Assembly (NCBI RefSeq): GCF_001482385.1
Contig: NZ_CP013611.1
Coordinates: 3,727,501-3,791,500 of the forward strand
Reading direction: 5' to 3'
Length of the DNA: 64,000 bases
From: Pseudoalteromonas rubra
Lineage (GTDB): Bacteria > Pseudomonadota > Gammaproteobacteria > Enterobacterales > Alteromonadaceae
The notes beneath the pieces were generated by a model. The model saw only the letters and a list, made by a program, of their open reading frames with translations. It did not search any database and was not told the DNA's origin. Positions 29,550 to 39,571 of this stretch are shown here, in pieces. The translations under genes and the position numbers were made by a program. Position 1 is the first letter of the stretch; every line of letters starts with the position of its first letter.

Positions 29550-31091
29550 ATGGATGATTTTTTGTTTTCAGATGAGCCAAGTGATTCGGAAGTACAGGAA
29601 AAAAGTGGCACCTGGAAGGTGATCATTGTTGATGATGAACCTGAAGTGCATGCGGTGACCAAGCTCGCGCTCAGCGACTTTGAGTTTCAGAAAAAGCGCC
29701 TGGAATTCCTCAGTGCCTATTCCGGCGAGGAAGCAAAAAAGGTGGTTATGGACCATCCCGACGCTGCGATTGTATTGCTTGACGTAGTGATGGAAACGGA
29801 TGATGCAGGCCTGAGGGTCGCACAGTACATCCGCGAAACTGCCAAGAACAATAATATCCGCATTATTTTGCGTACGGGTCAGCCAGGCCAGGCACCGGAG
29901 CGTCAGGTTATTGTTAATTATGATATCAATGACTACAAATCTAAAACCGAACTGACGGCGCAAAAGCTGTTTACCGTGGTGATGTCGAGTTTGCGCTCTT
30001 ATCGGGATATTTTGTCTATTGACCAGTCTCGTCAGGGGCTGGAAAAAATCATCACGGCATCTCGTAATATTTTTGCTTCTCATTCTATTGACCAGTTTAT
30101 CGAGGGTGTTATTCAGCAGCTGACTTCTTTGCTGGGCACCGTGGATGAAGCGATTTATGCTACCTCTTTGGTGGCCAGTAATGATCCCAGCAATAGCAGT
30201 GATAAACTGGTGGTATTTACCGGCCGGGGTGAATTTGCCCGAAGTGAAGGCAAGCCCATAGAAGATGTACTAGATACTGAGCAAATGGTAGCGTGTCGGC
30301 AGGCATTGCAGGACCGAGGGATCGTATACAAGGACAACTATTTATTTGCCTATTGTTCAAGTGAATATAATCACGCCTCTATGCTGTTTGTTTCCGGGAT
30401 CCCGGAGTTTCTGACTGACACGCAAAAACATCTGATCAAGATTTTCTCGCAAAACGTACAACTGGCGTATGAAAACGTTCAGTTGCAGGCTGAGATTGAA
30501 GACACTCAACAAGAACTGGTATACCGCCTGAGTGAAGCACTTGAACAGCGTTCTACTGAGTCGGGAAATCATGTAAAACGCGTTGCCACCATATGCTACG
30601 TAATGGCCAAGCACTATGGCCTGAGTTACCGTGAAGCTGAGCTGATCAGGCTGGCTTCGCCGTTGCACGATGTAGGGAATGTGGGTATTCCTGATGCAAT
30701 TTTAAACAAACCTAACAAGCTTGCGCCAGAAGAATGGGACGTGATGAAATCTCATACTCAAAAAGGGTATCAGATCCTGCGCGACTCGCGTCGTGAAATC
30801 GTTAATGCCGGAGCGATGATTGCCCGAGACCACCATGAAAAGTGGGACGGCAGCGGTTATCCGAGCGGCAAAAAAGGCGAGGAAATCCATATTTTTGGTC
30901 GTATAGCAGCGATTGCCGATGTATACGACTCTATGCGTCATGAGCGCTGTTATCGCCCGGCATACAGTCTGGAAGAGGTGGTCGAAGAAATTAACAGCCA
31001 AAAAGGCAAACACTTTGACCCAAAATTGGTAGACGTATTTAATGAGGTTACAGACGAGCTGGAGCAGATCCTGACTCGCTTACAAGATTGA
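29550..31091 (+). CDS. Response regulator with DUF3369 and HD-GYP domain
   Basis: 513 residues; AAGGA 7 bases before the ATG. Receiver about 25-150 (IIVDDEPEVHAV, phospho-Asp in VLLDVVMETDD, LRTGQPGQ, DYKSKTE), DUF3369 about 170-320, and HD-GYP about 325-500 with LHDVGNVGIPD, RDHHEKWDGSGYP and the final GKHFDP. HD-GYP proteins usually degrade cyclic di-GMP; the HD and GYP residues are complete, so activity is likely. It sits between prmC and sirB2, which are adjacent in E. coli, so it is an insertion into a conserved operon. No cognate histidine kinase lies next to it. Confidence 0.93.
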   Translation: MDDFLFSDEPSDSEVQEKSGTWKVIIVDDEPEVHAVTKLALSDFEFQKKRLEFLSAYSGEEAKKVVMDHPDAAIVLLDVVMETDDAGLRVAQYIRETAKNNNIRIILRTGQPGQAPERQVIVNYDINDYKSKTELTAQKLFTVVMSSLRSYRDILSIDQSRQGLEKIITASRNIFASHSIDQFIEGVIQQLTSLLGTVDEAIYATSLVASNDPSNSSDKLVVFTGRGEFARSEGKPIEDVLDTEQMVACRQALQDRGIVYKDNYLFAYCSSEYNHASMLFVSGIPEFLTDTQKHLIKIFSQNVQLAYENVQLQAEIEDTQQELVYRLSEALEQRSTESGNHVKRVATICYVMAKHYGLSYREAELIRLASPLHDVGNVGIPDAILNKPNKLAPEEWDVMKSHTQKGYQILRDSRREIVNAGAMIARDHHEKWDGSGYPSGKKGEEIHIFGRIAAIADVYDSMRHERCYRPAYSLEEVVEEINSQKGKHFDPKLVDVFNEVTDELEQILTRLQD

Positions 31092-31116
31092 TTTGAAAAT
31101 TTAATAAGGGGCAATT

Positions 31117-31491
31117 TTGGATTACATGGCACTTAAACACACGCATGTGATGTTTGCAGTTTTAAGTATTATTTTGTTTTATACCCGCGCTATTTCGCGT
31201 CTGGCCAGTGGTAAACTGGCAGCCAATAAAGGGGTCTTCATTGCCAGCCACAGTGTTGATACTGTGCTATTGATTTCTGCGGTATCGCTGGCTGTGATGG
31301 CCAGTCTGAACCCGGCACAGCAACCCTGGTTGATGGAAAAAATTGTTTTAGTCATTGCATATATAGCGCTAGGTTTCGTGATTGCAAAATCCACAACAAA
31401 AGCCAAGCAGATTGGTGCACTGGTCATGGCAACAGGGACGCTGTTGGCCGTTGGTTACCTTGCCAGTGCTAAAAATGCGCTGATATTATGA
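31117..31491 (+). CDS. sirB2: SirB2-family membrane protein
   Basis: 124 residues from the TTG at 31117 (AAGGGG 5 bases upstream) or 121 from the ATG at 31126, whose spacing to that site is long. Four hydrophobic segments (VMFAVLSIILFYTRAI, VLLISAVSLAVMAS, IVLVIAYIALGFVIA, ATGTLLAVGYLAS). SirB2 proteins are small inner-membrane proteins of unclear role in the hemA-prfA-prmC-sirB operon. Confidence 0.85.
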   Translation: MDYMALKHTHVMFAVLSIILFYTRAISRLASGKLAANKGVFIASHSVDTVLLISAVSLAVMASLNPAQQPWLMEKIVLVIAYIALGFVIAKSTTKAKQIGALVMATGTLLAVGYLASAKNALIL

Positions 31492-31498
31492 TAGACAT

Positions 31499-31519
31499 GC
31501 GGGCAGCATCGTTGCCCGC
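31499..31519 (+). terminator. Possible terminator after sirB2
   Basis: GCGGGCA-GCATCGT-TGCCCGC followed by TTTCCC, just after the sirB2 stop. The T-run is short. Confidence 0.45.
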
Positions 31520-31633
31520 TTTCCCTGCTCACTTCGTGAATTTTCCCCAAAATAAAAATCCCCTTGGGAATGTGTTGAAAAATGTTACACTAGCCCATTA
31601 TGACTATAGACAGTAGAAAACAGTTCGTTATTT

Positions 31634-32437
31634 ATGACTGATATCTGGTTCGATGAACACGACACAAGTACGGATCATTTTTCAACGCCTGCCTTGTTAC
31701 GTTGTATCTGGGCTGAGCCGCACTGGGATGCTCAAGCAGATACTTCACACACGCTATGTTTGCTCGCTGAGCTGGAGCAGGCTGTTGACGCTATTTGCCA
31801 TCAAAATGATGACAAACATAAGTGTGTAGATGCACTGCTTGATACGTTTTATACCCAGTGGTTGTTCAGCGGCACGGACCAAAAAGTGCCCGAACACCTG
31901 CTCAACAATGTGTGCTATGTGCTTAAAATGCACAGTGGCACCAGTATGGCACTGGCTCTTATTCTGGTGCATTTACTGGAGCGAGCTCGTCTGAACGCAA
32001 GCCTGGCCATTAATCAGGGTGATGTGCTGGTTCATATCGCGTTGAGTGATGAAGAGGGGTACATTATCGACCCAAGCTCCGGCCATCAGTCCTGGTATGT
32101 GATCCCGGAAAACGGCGACGACAAAGAGCAGGAACCCATGGAGTTGGTGTTTGGCGAGGAAGCGTTTAAGCTCTACCTGGCTCAACAAAAATGGTCCTTT
32201 ATTGCAGCAGAGAAGTTTGGTCATGCACTGAGCTGTGTCGAGATGCTGATGGAGCTGCTGGGCGATGACCCCTATGAGCGCCGTGACCGTGGCTACCTGC
32301 TGAACCAGCTTAATTGCCCTAAAATGGCCAAAGATGACCTGCAGTTTTTTGTCGATGAGTGCCCGGATGACCCGACCATTGAACTCATTCAAAATCAAAT
32401 CGCAGAACTGGCCGATCACAATAATATCCTCCATTAA
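31634..32437 (+). CDS. sirB1: SirB1-family protein (transglutaminase-like, TPR)
   Basis: 267 residues. N-terminal transglutaminase-like region (LLNNVCYVLKMHSGTSMALA, then ASLAINQGDVLVHIAL and DPSSG) and a C-terminal TPR-like part (RRDRGYLLNQLNCPKMAKDD). In E. coli sirB1 lies between sirB2 and kdsA. Function is not settled; no catalytic Cys in the canonical place is evident. Confidence 0.85.
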   Translation: MTDIWFDEHDTSTDHFSTPALLRCIWAEPHWDAQADTSHTLCLLAELEQAVDAICHQNDDKHKCVDALLDTFYTQWLFSGTDQKVPEHLLNNVCYVLKMHSGTSMALALILVHLLERARLNASLAINQGDVLVHIALSDEEGYIIDPSSGHQSWYVIPENGDDKEQEPMELVFGEEAFKLYLAQQKWSFIAAEKFGHALSCVEMLMELLGDDPYERRDRGYLLNQLNCPKMAKDDLQFFVDECPDDPTIELIQNQIAELADHNNILH

Positions 32438-32538
32438 GTGAGATCAGCGCACTCTGTATGATGGGATCTCTGGGTCAGTCAGTGACCCGGCAAGGTCCCC
32501 AAGCGGTTTTTGTATAATCAAGGAAACAGAGAGATCCT

Positions 32539-33789
32539 ATGCAAGAGAGTAGTGTACTCATTACCAACAATGCCGTTGTGCTTGGCCTGCTGGCCGTCAT
32601 TCTGGGGTTCGTATTTTATACCTCCAATCTGAAAACCGGGTTTTGGGCTAAGTTTTATCGCTATGTGCCCGCCTTATTGATGTGCTACTTCCTGCCATCT
32701 TTATTGAATACCTTTGGCATTGTTGATGGCAGTGGCAATGATGTGTATTCGGTTGCTAAGTACTTTTTACTGCCAGCTTGTTTGGTACTCCTGACCTTAA
32801 GCATCGACCTGAAGTCGATTATGGGGTTGGGTAAACGCGCGATTATTATGTTTCTGACCGGCACGGTTGGCGTCGTACTGGGCGGGCCTATCGCACTGCT
32901 CGTCACAGCCACGTTTATGCCTGAATTGCTTGGCGTTGCGGGGCCAGAAGCCGTTTGGCGCGGCATGGCGGCATTGGCCGGTAGCTGGATTGGCGGCGGT
33001 GCCAACATGGTGGCAATGAAAGAAATATATGGTGCTGGGGGAGAAATCTTTACCATCATGGTGACCGTGGATATTGTTGTTGCCAACTTATGGATGGCTG
33101 GGTTGCTATTTTTGGCCGCCAGACACAAAGAGATAGATGCGCGCACCGGGGCTGATACGGCATCGATTGAGCGGTTGATTAACAAAGTACAGGCCTTCGA
33201 GGCGGAACACGCTAGACGCCCGGAACTGCAAGATTTAATGTTGCTGATTGCCTTTGCCTTTGGTGCAACCGGCCTGGCACATTTTGCTGCCGATCTCTTA
33301 GTTCCTTATTTCGCCAGCAACTTCCCAGAACTGAAAAAGTTTTCTCTACATTCAAAGTTGTTCTGGATTATCGTGTTGGTGACAACCATCGGCCTGGCAT
33401 TGTCATTTACCAAGGCCCGTAACTTCGAGGCTGTGGGGGCCTCCAAGGTAGGAAGTAGCTTTTTGTACATTCTGGTCGCAACCATAGGTTTGCACATGGA
33501 CATTACCAAAATAGTTGAAGCGCCTAAATATGTGGTGATCGGCCTGATCTGGATGGCGGTGCATGTGGGACTATTATTTCTGGTGGCTAAACTCATTAAA
33601 GCGCCCGTGTTTTACGTGGCCGTTGGCAGCAAAGCCAACATAGGTGGCGCGGCCTCGGCCCCCGTTGTTGCGTCAGCATTCCACCCGGCACTGGCCCCGG
33701 TAGGCGTGCTGTTGGCGGTATTGGGCTATGCATTGGGTACCTACGCTGCCTGGCTGTGCGGACAAATTTTACGTGTGATTGGCAGTTAG
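32539..33789 (+). CDS. DUF819-family integral membrane protein
   Basis: 416 residues, about 11 hydrophobic segments. Conserved glycine-rich stretches GSWIGGGANMVAMKEI and GSKANIGGAASAPVVA are typical of the DUF819 (YjcL) family, which resembles transporter folds with inverted repeats. Substrate unknown. It is inserted between sirB1 and kdsA, which are neighbours in E. coli. Starts 101 bases after sirB1; a weak hairpin (GGGTCA/TGACCC at 32472-32488) lies between. Confidence 0.88.
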   Translation: MQESSVLITNNAVVLGLLAVILGFVFYTSNLKTGFWAKFYRYVPALLMCYFLPSLLNTFGIVDGSGNDVYSVAKYFLLPACLVLLTLSIDLKSIMGLGKRAIIMFLTGTVGVVLGGPIALLVTATFMPELLGVAGPEAVWRGMAALAGSWIGGGANMVAMKEIYGAGGEIFTIMVTVDIVVANLWMAGLLFLAARHKEIDARTGADTASIERLINKVQAFEAEHARRPELQDLMLLIAFAFGATGLAHFAADLLVPYFASNFPELKKFSLHSKLFWIIVLVTTIGLALSFTKARNFEAVGASKVGSSFLYILVATIGLHMDITKIVEAPKYVVIGLIWMAVHVGLLFLVAKLIKAPVFYVAVGSKANIGGAASAPVVASAFHPALAPVGVLLAVLGYALGTYAAWLCGQILRVIGS

Positions 33790-34677
<888 letters not shown>

Positions 34678-34690
34678 CCCGATAATTACA

Positions 34691-34712
34691 GGCGGAGCGT
34701 GCTCCGCCATTT
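34691..34712 (+). terminator. Possible terminator after kdsA
   Basis: GGCGGAGC-GT-GCTCCGCC, an 8-bp GC-rich stem 13 bases after the kdsA stop, followed by ATTTCC. Confidence 0.55.
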
Positions 34713-34739
34713 CCATCAGCCTGGTTCGGAATTTGTGCC

Positions 34740-35633
34740 ATGTCACGACGATTACCCCCATTAAATGCACTGAAAGCGTTTGAAGCCGCTGCCCGGCATC
34801 TGAGTTTTACCAAAGCCGCTGAAGAGCTGTTTGTGACTCAGGCAGCCATCAGCCACCAGATCAAGATTCTGGAAGAGCACCTTGGGGTTAAACTCTTCTT
34901 ACGTAAAAACAGGTCCTTGCTGTTAACGGAAGAAGGACAGGGCTATTTTCTGGACATTAAAGAGCTGTTTTCTCAGCTGATCGATGCCACAGAAAAACTC
35001 CTGGCACGGGGAGCGAAAGGCTCGCTGACGGTTAGTCTAACGCCCAGCTTCGCGATTCAGTGGCTGGTGCCCAGGCTGAGTTTGTTTAATGAACTACACC
35101 CGGACATTGATGTGCGGATAAAAGCGCAGGATCTGGATGAGAACTCATTGACGGATGATGTGGACGTGGCCATTTATTATGGTCGGGGCAGCTGGAGTGG
35201 GGTGCAAACGCATAAGCTGCACACTGAGTATCTGGTGCCCATGTGTAGCCCTTTATTGCTCAATGGCCCCAAGCCGCTGGATCAGCCCAGTGACCTGGCG
35301 AATCATACACTGCTTCACGATACCACCCGACGCGCTTGGAAAGCCTGGCTCAAAACTGCGGGGGTACGGAATGTCCCTGCCAATACCGGGCCTATTTTTA
35401 GTCACTCTTCAATGGTGACTCAGGCGGCTGTGCATGGTCAGGGGATCGCGCTGGGCAACAGCGTGCTGGCAAAACCCGACCTGGATGCGGGGCGCTTGAT
35501 CATCCCATTCAGTCACCACCTGGAAAGTAAGAATGCCTATTATTTGGTATGTCGTGAATCGCAGACGGAATTAGGTAAAATAGTGTCCTTCAAAAACTGG
35601 ATGCTGGAAATGGTAGAGCAGGAACAACAATGA
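34740..35633 (+). CDS. gcvA: LysR-family regulator, GcvA-type
   Basis: 297 residues. N-terminal winged helix-turn-helix (RRLPPLNALKAFEAAARHLS, then FTKAAEELFVTQAAISHQIK) that closely fits GcvA, and a LysR substrate domain (LTVSLTPSFAIQWLVPRL). GcvA controls the glycine cleavage system in E. coli. The following ygdD and rlmM are in the same order as in E. coli, which supports the name. The stop overlaps the hydrolase start by 4 bases. Confidence 0.85.
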   Translation: MSRRLPPLNALKAFEAAARHLSFTKAAEELFVTQAAISHQIKILEEHLGVKLFLRKNRSLLLTEEGQGYFLDIKELFSQLIDATEKLLARGAKGSLTVSLTPSFAIQWLVPRLSLFNELHPDIDVRIKAQDLDENSLTDDVDVAIYYGRGSWSGVQTHKLHTEYLVPMCSPLLLNGPKPLDQPSDLANHTLLHDTTRRAWKAWLKTAGVRNVPANTGPIFSHSSMVTQAAVHGQGIALGNSVLAKPDLDAGRLIIPFSHHLESKNAYYLVCRESQTELGKIVSFKNWMLEMVEQEQQ

Positions 35634-36292
35634 CGCAGAGCGAAGTAAAGATTGATATCGAGTGGCACCACGCAGAACAACCTCAGGCGCAGTTGATCCT
35701 GGCTCATGGCGCGGGCGCAGGCCGGGACAGCGAGTTTATGCAGGATATGGCCACCCGACTGAGCACCCTGGGGATTACCGTCGGGCTGTTTGATTTTGGC
35801 TATATGCAGATAGCTAAGGCACTGGATAAACGCCGCCCGCCAGAACGCGCCCCTAAGCTGTTGGCACATTATCGGGATGTCCTGGGCGCTCAGCTGGATT
35901 CCTTGCCTGTGTTTATTGGCGGTAAGTCGATGGGCGGGCGCATGGCGTCTATGCTGGTGTGTGAAGAGAACATTCAGGTACAAGGTGTTTTTGCCCTGGG
36001 TTACCCGTTTCACCCACCGGGTAAGCCGGACAAGCTGCGTATTGAGCACTTTGCCGACATCCCTTGTCCATTTGTGGTCCTGCAAGGAGAGCGTGACACC
36101 TTTGGTAATCATGCCGAGGTCAATGCTTTGGCTGTGGAAGCTGAAGATCAGAGCTGGCCTGAGCTGGTATGGCTCAAAGATGGCGACCATTCCTTGAAGC
36201 CGCGCAAAGCCAGTGGTCTGACAGAGGCGCAAAACCGTCAGCTGGCAGTTGAGGCCATTGCAACTAAAATTGCGGAGATACTCAATGGCTAA
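35630..36292 (+). CDS. Alpha/beta-hydrolase of the KANL3/Tex30 type
   Basis: 220 residues. Nucleophile elbow GGKSMGGRMAS, oxyanion/His-Gly motif LAHGAGAGRDSEFM, Asp region LQGERDTFGNHAE and catalytic His in WLKDGDHSLKP. Substrate unknown; the family is often annotated as dienelactone hydrolase-like. It is inserted between gcvA and ygdD and overlaps both (4 and 8 bases), so it is part of one tightly packed operon. Confidence 0.88.
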   Translation: MTQSEVKIDIEWHHAEQPQAQLILAHGAGAGRDSEFMQDMATRLSTLGITVGLFDFGYMQIAKALDKRRPPERAPKLLAHYRDVLGAQLDSLPVFIGGKSMGGRMASMLVCEENIQVQGVFALGYPFHPPGKPDKLRIEHFADIPCPFVVLQGERDTFGNHAEVNALAVEAEDQSWPELVWLKDGDHSLKPRKASGLTEAQNRQLAVEAIATKIAEILNG

Positions 36293-36653
36293 GCTATTCT
36301 TATTGCTGGGCGGGGCATTTTGTATGCTGTCCGTCATGCTGGGGGCTTTTGCTGCTCACGGTCTGAAAAGCCGTTTGAGTGATTACGCCATTGGCATTTT
36401 TAAAACCGGCGCTGAATATCAGATGACGCATGGTCTGGCTCTGCTGGCCGTGGCTCTGCTGTTGAAGTGGGGCGTGAAAGTTCAGCTGTCGGGTTATTTA
36501 TTTGCGACCGGGATTGTCCTTTTCAGCGGCAGCTTGTATTTGCTGGCGCTGACCGGCGCTAAGTGGCTGGGACCTGTCACACCACTGGGCGGATTGTGTT
36601 TTATTCTTGGCTGGGCCTGGCTGCTGTTTCAGGTTGCCCGCCAGCCCTTTTAA
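36285..36653 (+). CDS. ygdD: DUF423 membrane protein, YgdD-type
   Basis: 122 residues from the ATG at 36285; the ATGGCTAA overlaps the hydrolase stop by 8 bases. Four membrane helices; family motif MLGAFAAHGLKS and the second motif YQMTHGLALL are present. Inner-membrane protein of unknown function, lying next to rlmM as in E. coli. Confidence 0.9.
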   Translation: MAKLFLLLGGAFCMLSVMLGAFAAHGLKSRLSDYAIGIFKTGAEYQMTHGLALLAVALLLKWGVKVQLSGYLFATGIVLFSGSLYLLALTGAKWLGPVTPLGGLCFILGWAWLLFQVARQPF

Positions 36654-36676
36654 TTGATTAGAGACTTTTTATCACT

Positions 36677-37762
36677 ATGTCTAGTGTGGTTATTTATTGC
36701 CGAAGCGGCTTTGAAAGCGATGCTGCGGCCGAAATTACACATCACGCCGCGTTACATAATGTTGCCGGTTACGTGAAAGCTAAGCCTAATACAGGCTATG
36801 TGACCTTTGAGTGCTTCGACCCGGCTCAGAGTGAGCTGCTACTTAAGCAGGTTGATTTTTCTAGCCTGGTATTTGCCCGTCAGTGGTTTGCTGGTGTGCT
36901 GTTAAGCAAAATGCCTGTTGAAGACAGGGTGTCTGAGATCAAACAGGTGGTTGGTGATTTTCCTTTGTGTGGCGATCTACGGGTAGAAACTCCGGATACC
37001 AACGAGGGCAAGGAGTTGTCGAAGTTCTGTAAGAAGTTTTCGACGCCACTTGCCAAAGCGCTGGAGAAGCAAAATAAGCTGACCCGCGACCACAAGGCTC
37101 ATAAGCCGGTGTTACATGTGCTGTTTCTGGCTAACGACACGGCGTATGTTGGTTACTCATTCAGTAACAACAATTCACCTTTCTTTATGGGGATCCCCAG
37201 GCTTAAAATGCCGGCCGATGCCCCCAGTCGCTCAACACTGAAACTGGATGAAGCCTTCAATGTTTTTGTCGGTAAAGAAAGTGAGCCTGATCGAATCCGC
37301 CCTGGTATGCGTGGCGTCGATCTCGGCGCGTGCCCAGGTGGCTGGACCTATCAGCTGGTGCGCCGTGGGTTATTTGTGGCGGCAATCGATAACGGCCCGA
37401 TGAACGATGATTTGATGGAAACCGGGCAGGTAAAGCATTTCCGCGAAGACGGTTTTAAATACCGCCCAGAAAAGCGCAACATCGACTGGCTGGTGTGTGA
37501 CATGGTTGAAAAACCAACCCGTGTCAGTGAGCTGATGGTCGACTGGATAGTAAATGGTTTTGTTCGCGAGCTTATCTTCAACCTTAAGCTGCCAATGAAA
37601 AAGCGTTTTGATACCGTCTATGAGTGTTTGACGCTGATCCGCGATGAGCTGAAAAAATACGGTGTAGGCTATGAACTACAGGCTAAACACCTCTATCACG
37701 ACCGCGAAGAAGTGACCGTGCATATTCAGGTACTGAAAGTACCGCAGAATCTTTATAGCTAA
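36677..37762 (+). CDS. rlmM: 23S rRNA C2498 2'-O-ribose methyltransferase
   Basis: 361 residues. N-terminal THUMP-like domain (VVIYCRSGFESDAAAEI), then a Rossmann methyltransferase with SAM motif RGVDLGACPGGWTYQLV and the catalytic-tetrad region (K in LKLPMKKRF, D in DWLVCDMVEKP). Length as in E. coli. Confidence 0.96.
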   Translation: MSSVVIYCRSGFESDAAAEITHHAALHNVAGYVKAKPNTGYVTFECFDPAQSELLLKQVDFSSLVFARQWFAGVLLSKMPVEDRVSEIKQVVGDFPLCGDLRVETPDTNEGKELSKFCKKFSTPLAKALEKQNKLTRDHKAHKPVLHVLFLANDTAYVGYSFSNNNSPFFMGIPRLKMPADAPSRSTLKLDEAFNVFVGKESEPDRIRPGMRGVDLGACPGGWTYQLVRRGLFVAAIDNGPMNDDLMETGQVKHFREDGFKYRPEKRNIDWLVCDMVEKPTRVSELMVDWIVNGFVRELIFNLKLPMKKRFDTVYECLTLIRDELKKYGVGYELQAKHLYHDREEVTVHIQVLKVPQNLYS

Positions 37763-38003
37763 CCTCTGAGTGGCGGCAATAATGTGATTGTCGCTACTTT
37801 CTATAGTTTCAACTATGAATCATGAATCGTAAAAAGCGCGCTTTTGTAGGCTCACGGACATGCACAAGCATTGTTTAAGCTGTGATAGCTTCACTGCAAC
37901 ATTTCGTGCGTTTTAATTTTAAATTCTTATTTATCTCCCGCGATATTAAACACCCCCACATTTGTACACAAAAAAGTGTTGAGCGTGTGCTGTTGGATGG
38001 GAA

Positions 38004-38423
38004 ATGAAAACAACCATTGAGAAGGGGGAAGCAGTGTCAATGTTCTTGTGCAAGGCGCACGTTGTAATAAAGAATTTATTGGCCTGGGATAAAAGAGAAA
38101 AGTATCCAGGTGTTGTAGCCGGCGCTTTTTGGCTAAATATGGTGATGCAAAGTATTGTTTATTTTGCTTATACATACTCGCCTTTTAATGGACGAGAGGG
38201 ATTGCTAGACCTCGACACAATTAAAGTCTTGGCTTTGTCAGCTTTTGCTTTTTCAGTGATAATTTTTTATTTCTCAATTAGAAATGAAGAAAAGTACCAA
38301 CAGGAAGAGTACTGGTTTACGAACAAAAGTGAAGAGGAACAAACATTTATCAAGGTTTCTGTTGGTTGTTTTATGTTGATTACTTTTTTTACTGGTGTTA
38401 TTTCGGTGGTTTACCACACGTAG
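38004..38423 (+). CDS. Small membrane protein of unknown function
   Basis: 139 residues from the ATG at 38004; a GTG at 38034 with AAGGGGG upstream is a good alternative start. Three membrane segments (VVAGAFWLNMVMQSIVYFAY, VLALSAFAFSVIIFYFSI, VGCFMLITFFTGVISVV). The gene is more AT-rich than its neighbours and stands alone after rlmM, so it may have been acquired. No family recognised. Confidence 0.6.
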   Translation: MKTTIEKGEAVSMFLCKAHVVIKNLLAWDKREKYPGVVAGAFWLNMVMQSIVYFAYTYSPFNGREGLLDLDTIKVLALSAFAFSVIIFYFSIRNEEKYQQEEYWFTNKSEEEQTFIKVSVGCFMLITFFTGVISVVYHT

Positions 38424-38648
38424 CGTGCGCTCGAAATAGGCAAAGTCACAACTAGGGTGAATTTCTCATTATTCAACTCTCAATAAACTAAATACGGTTG
38501 GTAAGCCTGCCAGGCTGGAGTGAGCAGGCCGGGTTTATCAGCGGCAGTTGTCAAAATGCGCGTGTAGAGGTGTGTTGCCACAGTGGTTGACCCGGTTACC
38601 TAATGTGTTAATACTGGTTTGTCGATTACATTAAACAAGGACGACGCA

Positions 38649-39152
38649 GTGACACAAAAAGCGACACTCTATTATTTATGCGGCAAGATGGGGGCTGGTA
38701 AATCCACTCTGTCACGCCAGCTGGCTCAGGACCATCAAGCGGTTGTGCTGTCTGAGGACGACTGGCTGGCAGCGCATTATCCGGCTCAAATAAATACCTT
38801 CGATGATTACATCGAGAAATCTCGCTTAATCAAACCCTTTATCAAAGCTCATGTACAAAACCTGTTGCAACTGGGGCTGAATGTGGTGATGGACTTTCCG
38901 GCCAACACCCGGCGACAGCGCGCCTGGTTCGTTGAGCTGAGTGAAGCGGTACAGGCCGAACATCAGCTTTACTACCTGGATGTCAGTGATACACAGTGCC
39001 TGGCACAATTGGCAAAACGCCGTATTGAACAGCCAGCGCGAGCACAGTTTGATAACGAAGCGGTGTTTTATCAGGTTAGCCAGTATTTTGAACCACCTGA
39101 GGCAAGTGAACATCTGATCTTAGCTCGCACGGAAAACATCAATGAGAGTTAG
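38649..39152 (+). CDS. P-loop kinase-like ATP-binding protein
   Basis: 167 residues from the GTG at 38649, which has AAGGA 7 bases upstream; an in-frame TTG at 38619 has none. Walker A CGKMGAGKSTLSRQL near the N-terminus, LSEDDW after strand 2, and VVMDFPANTRRQRAWF near the middle. The fold resembles zeta-toxin/chloramphenicol phosphotransferase-like AAA_33 kinases that phosphorylate small molecules. Substrate unknown. Its end overlaps the next small gene by 11 bases. Confidence 0.8.
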   Translation: MTQKATLYYLCGKMGAGKSTLSRQLAQDHQAVVLSEDDWLAAHYPAQINTFDDYIEKSRLIKPFIKAHVQNLLQLGLNVVMDFPANTRRQRAWFVELSEAVQAEHQLYYLDVSDTQCLAQLAKRRIEQPARAQFDNEAVFYQVSQYFEPPEASEHLILARTENINES

Positions 39153-39540
39153 ATTTATACTGCCAGTGACGCTTTTACTTTTGAGTTGTCATATAGCTAG
39201 TGCTAATGTGCCTAGGTTGAATAAACTGCAGGGCGAGTGGATTACGGTTGATGCTGGCCCGAGCCACAAAACGACTCAGGTTTGTGAGTTTTTTGAAAAT
39301 ACACAGCGTACATGTATTATCGAAAAGGCTTCTTTTTCTGCCAAGTTCGGGGAAGCACATATAAATAAAGTAACAGGGACCTGGCGTCTGGACGGGGAAA
39401 TGCTCACGGTGACGGAGACGTTGACTCTCTCATCTGTGACGCATTAGTTTCAGTTTAAGGTGAAAAGCATCACCGCAAGCCAGTTAGTATTGGTTTCTGA
39501 GCACGATGGCACCACAACCTGGCACAGAGCGAATCACTGA
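39142..39540 (+). pseudogene. Small exported protein gene interrupted by an in-frame TAG
   Basis: The ATG at 39142 opens a 101-residue frame that stops at TAG 39445-39447. The same frame then stays open to TGA at 39538-39540, adding FQFKVKSITASQLVLVSEHD and TTTWHR, which reads as the missing last strands of a small lipocalin-like domain (LQGEWITVDAG, GTWRLDGEMLTVTE, then KSITASQLVLV). Signal peptide MRVRFILPVTLLLLSCHIASA at the start. So the gene is either broken by a nonsense change, read through, or affected by a base error. Overlaps the kinase-like gene by 11 bases. Confidence 0.6.
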
Positions 39541-39571
39541 GTATGACTTTGGATAACTACATACTCGTTGT

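Noticed and set aside
32472..32488. GGGTCA/TGACCC hairpin after sirB1 as a terminator
   Set aside because: Short stem and no T-run; too weak to call.
32685..33185. 166-codon minus-strand frame inside the DUF819 gene
   Set aside because: Antisense shadow of a well-supported membrane protein; composition follows the complementary codons.
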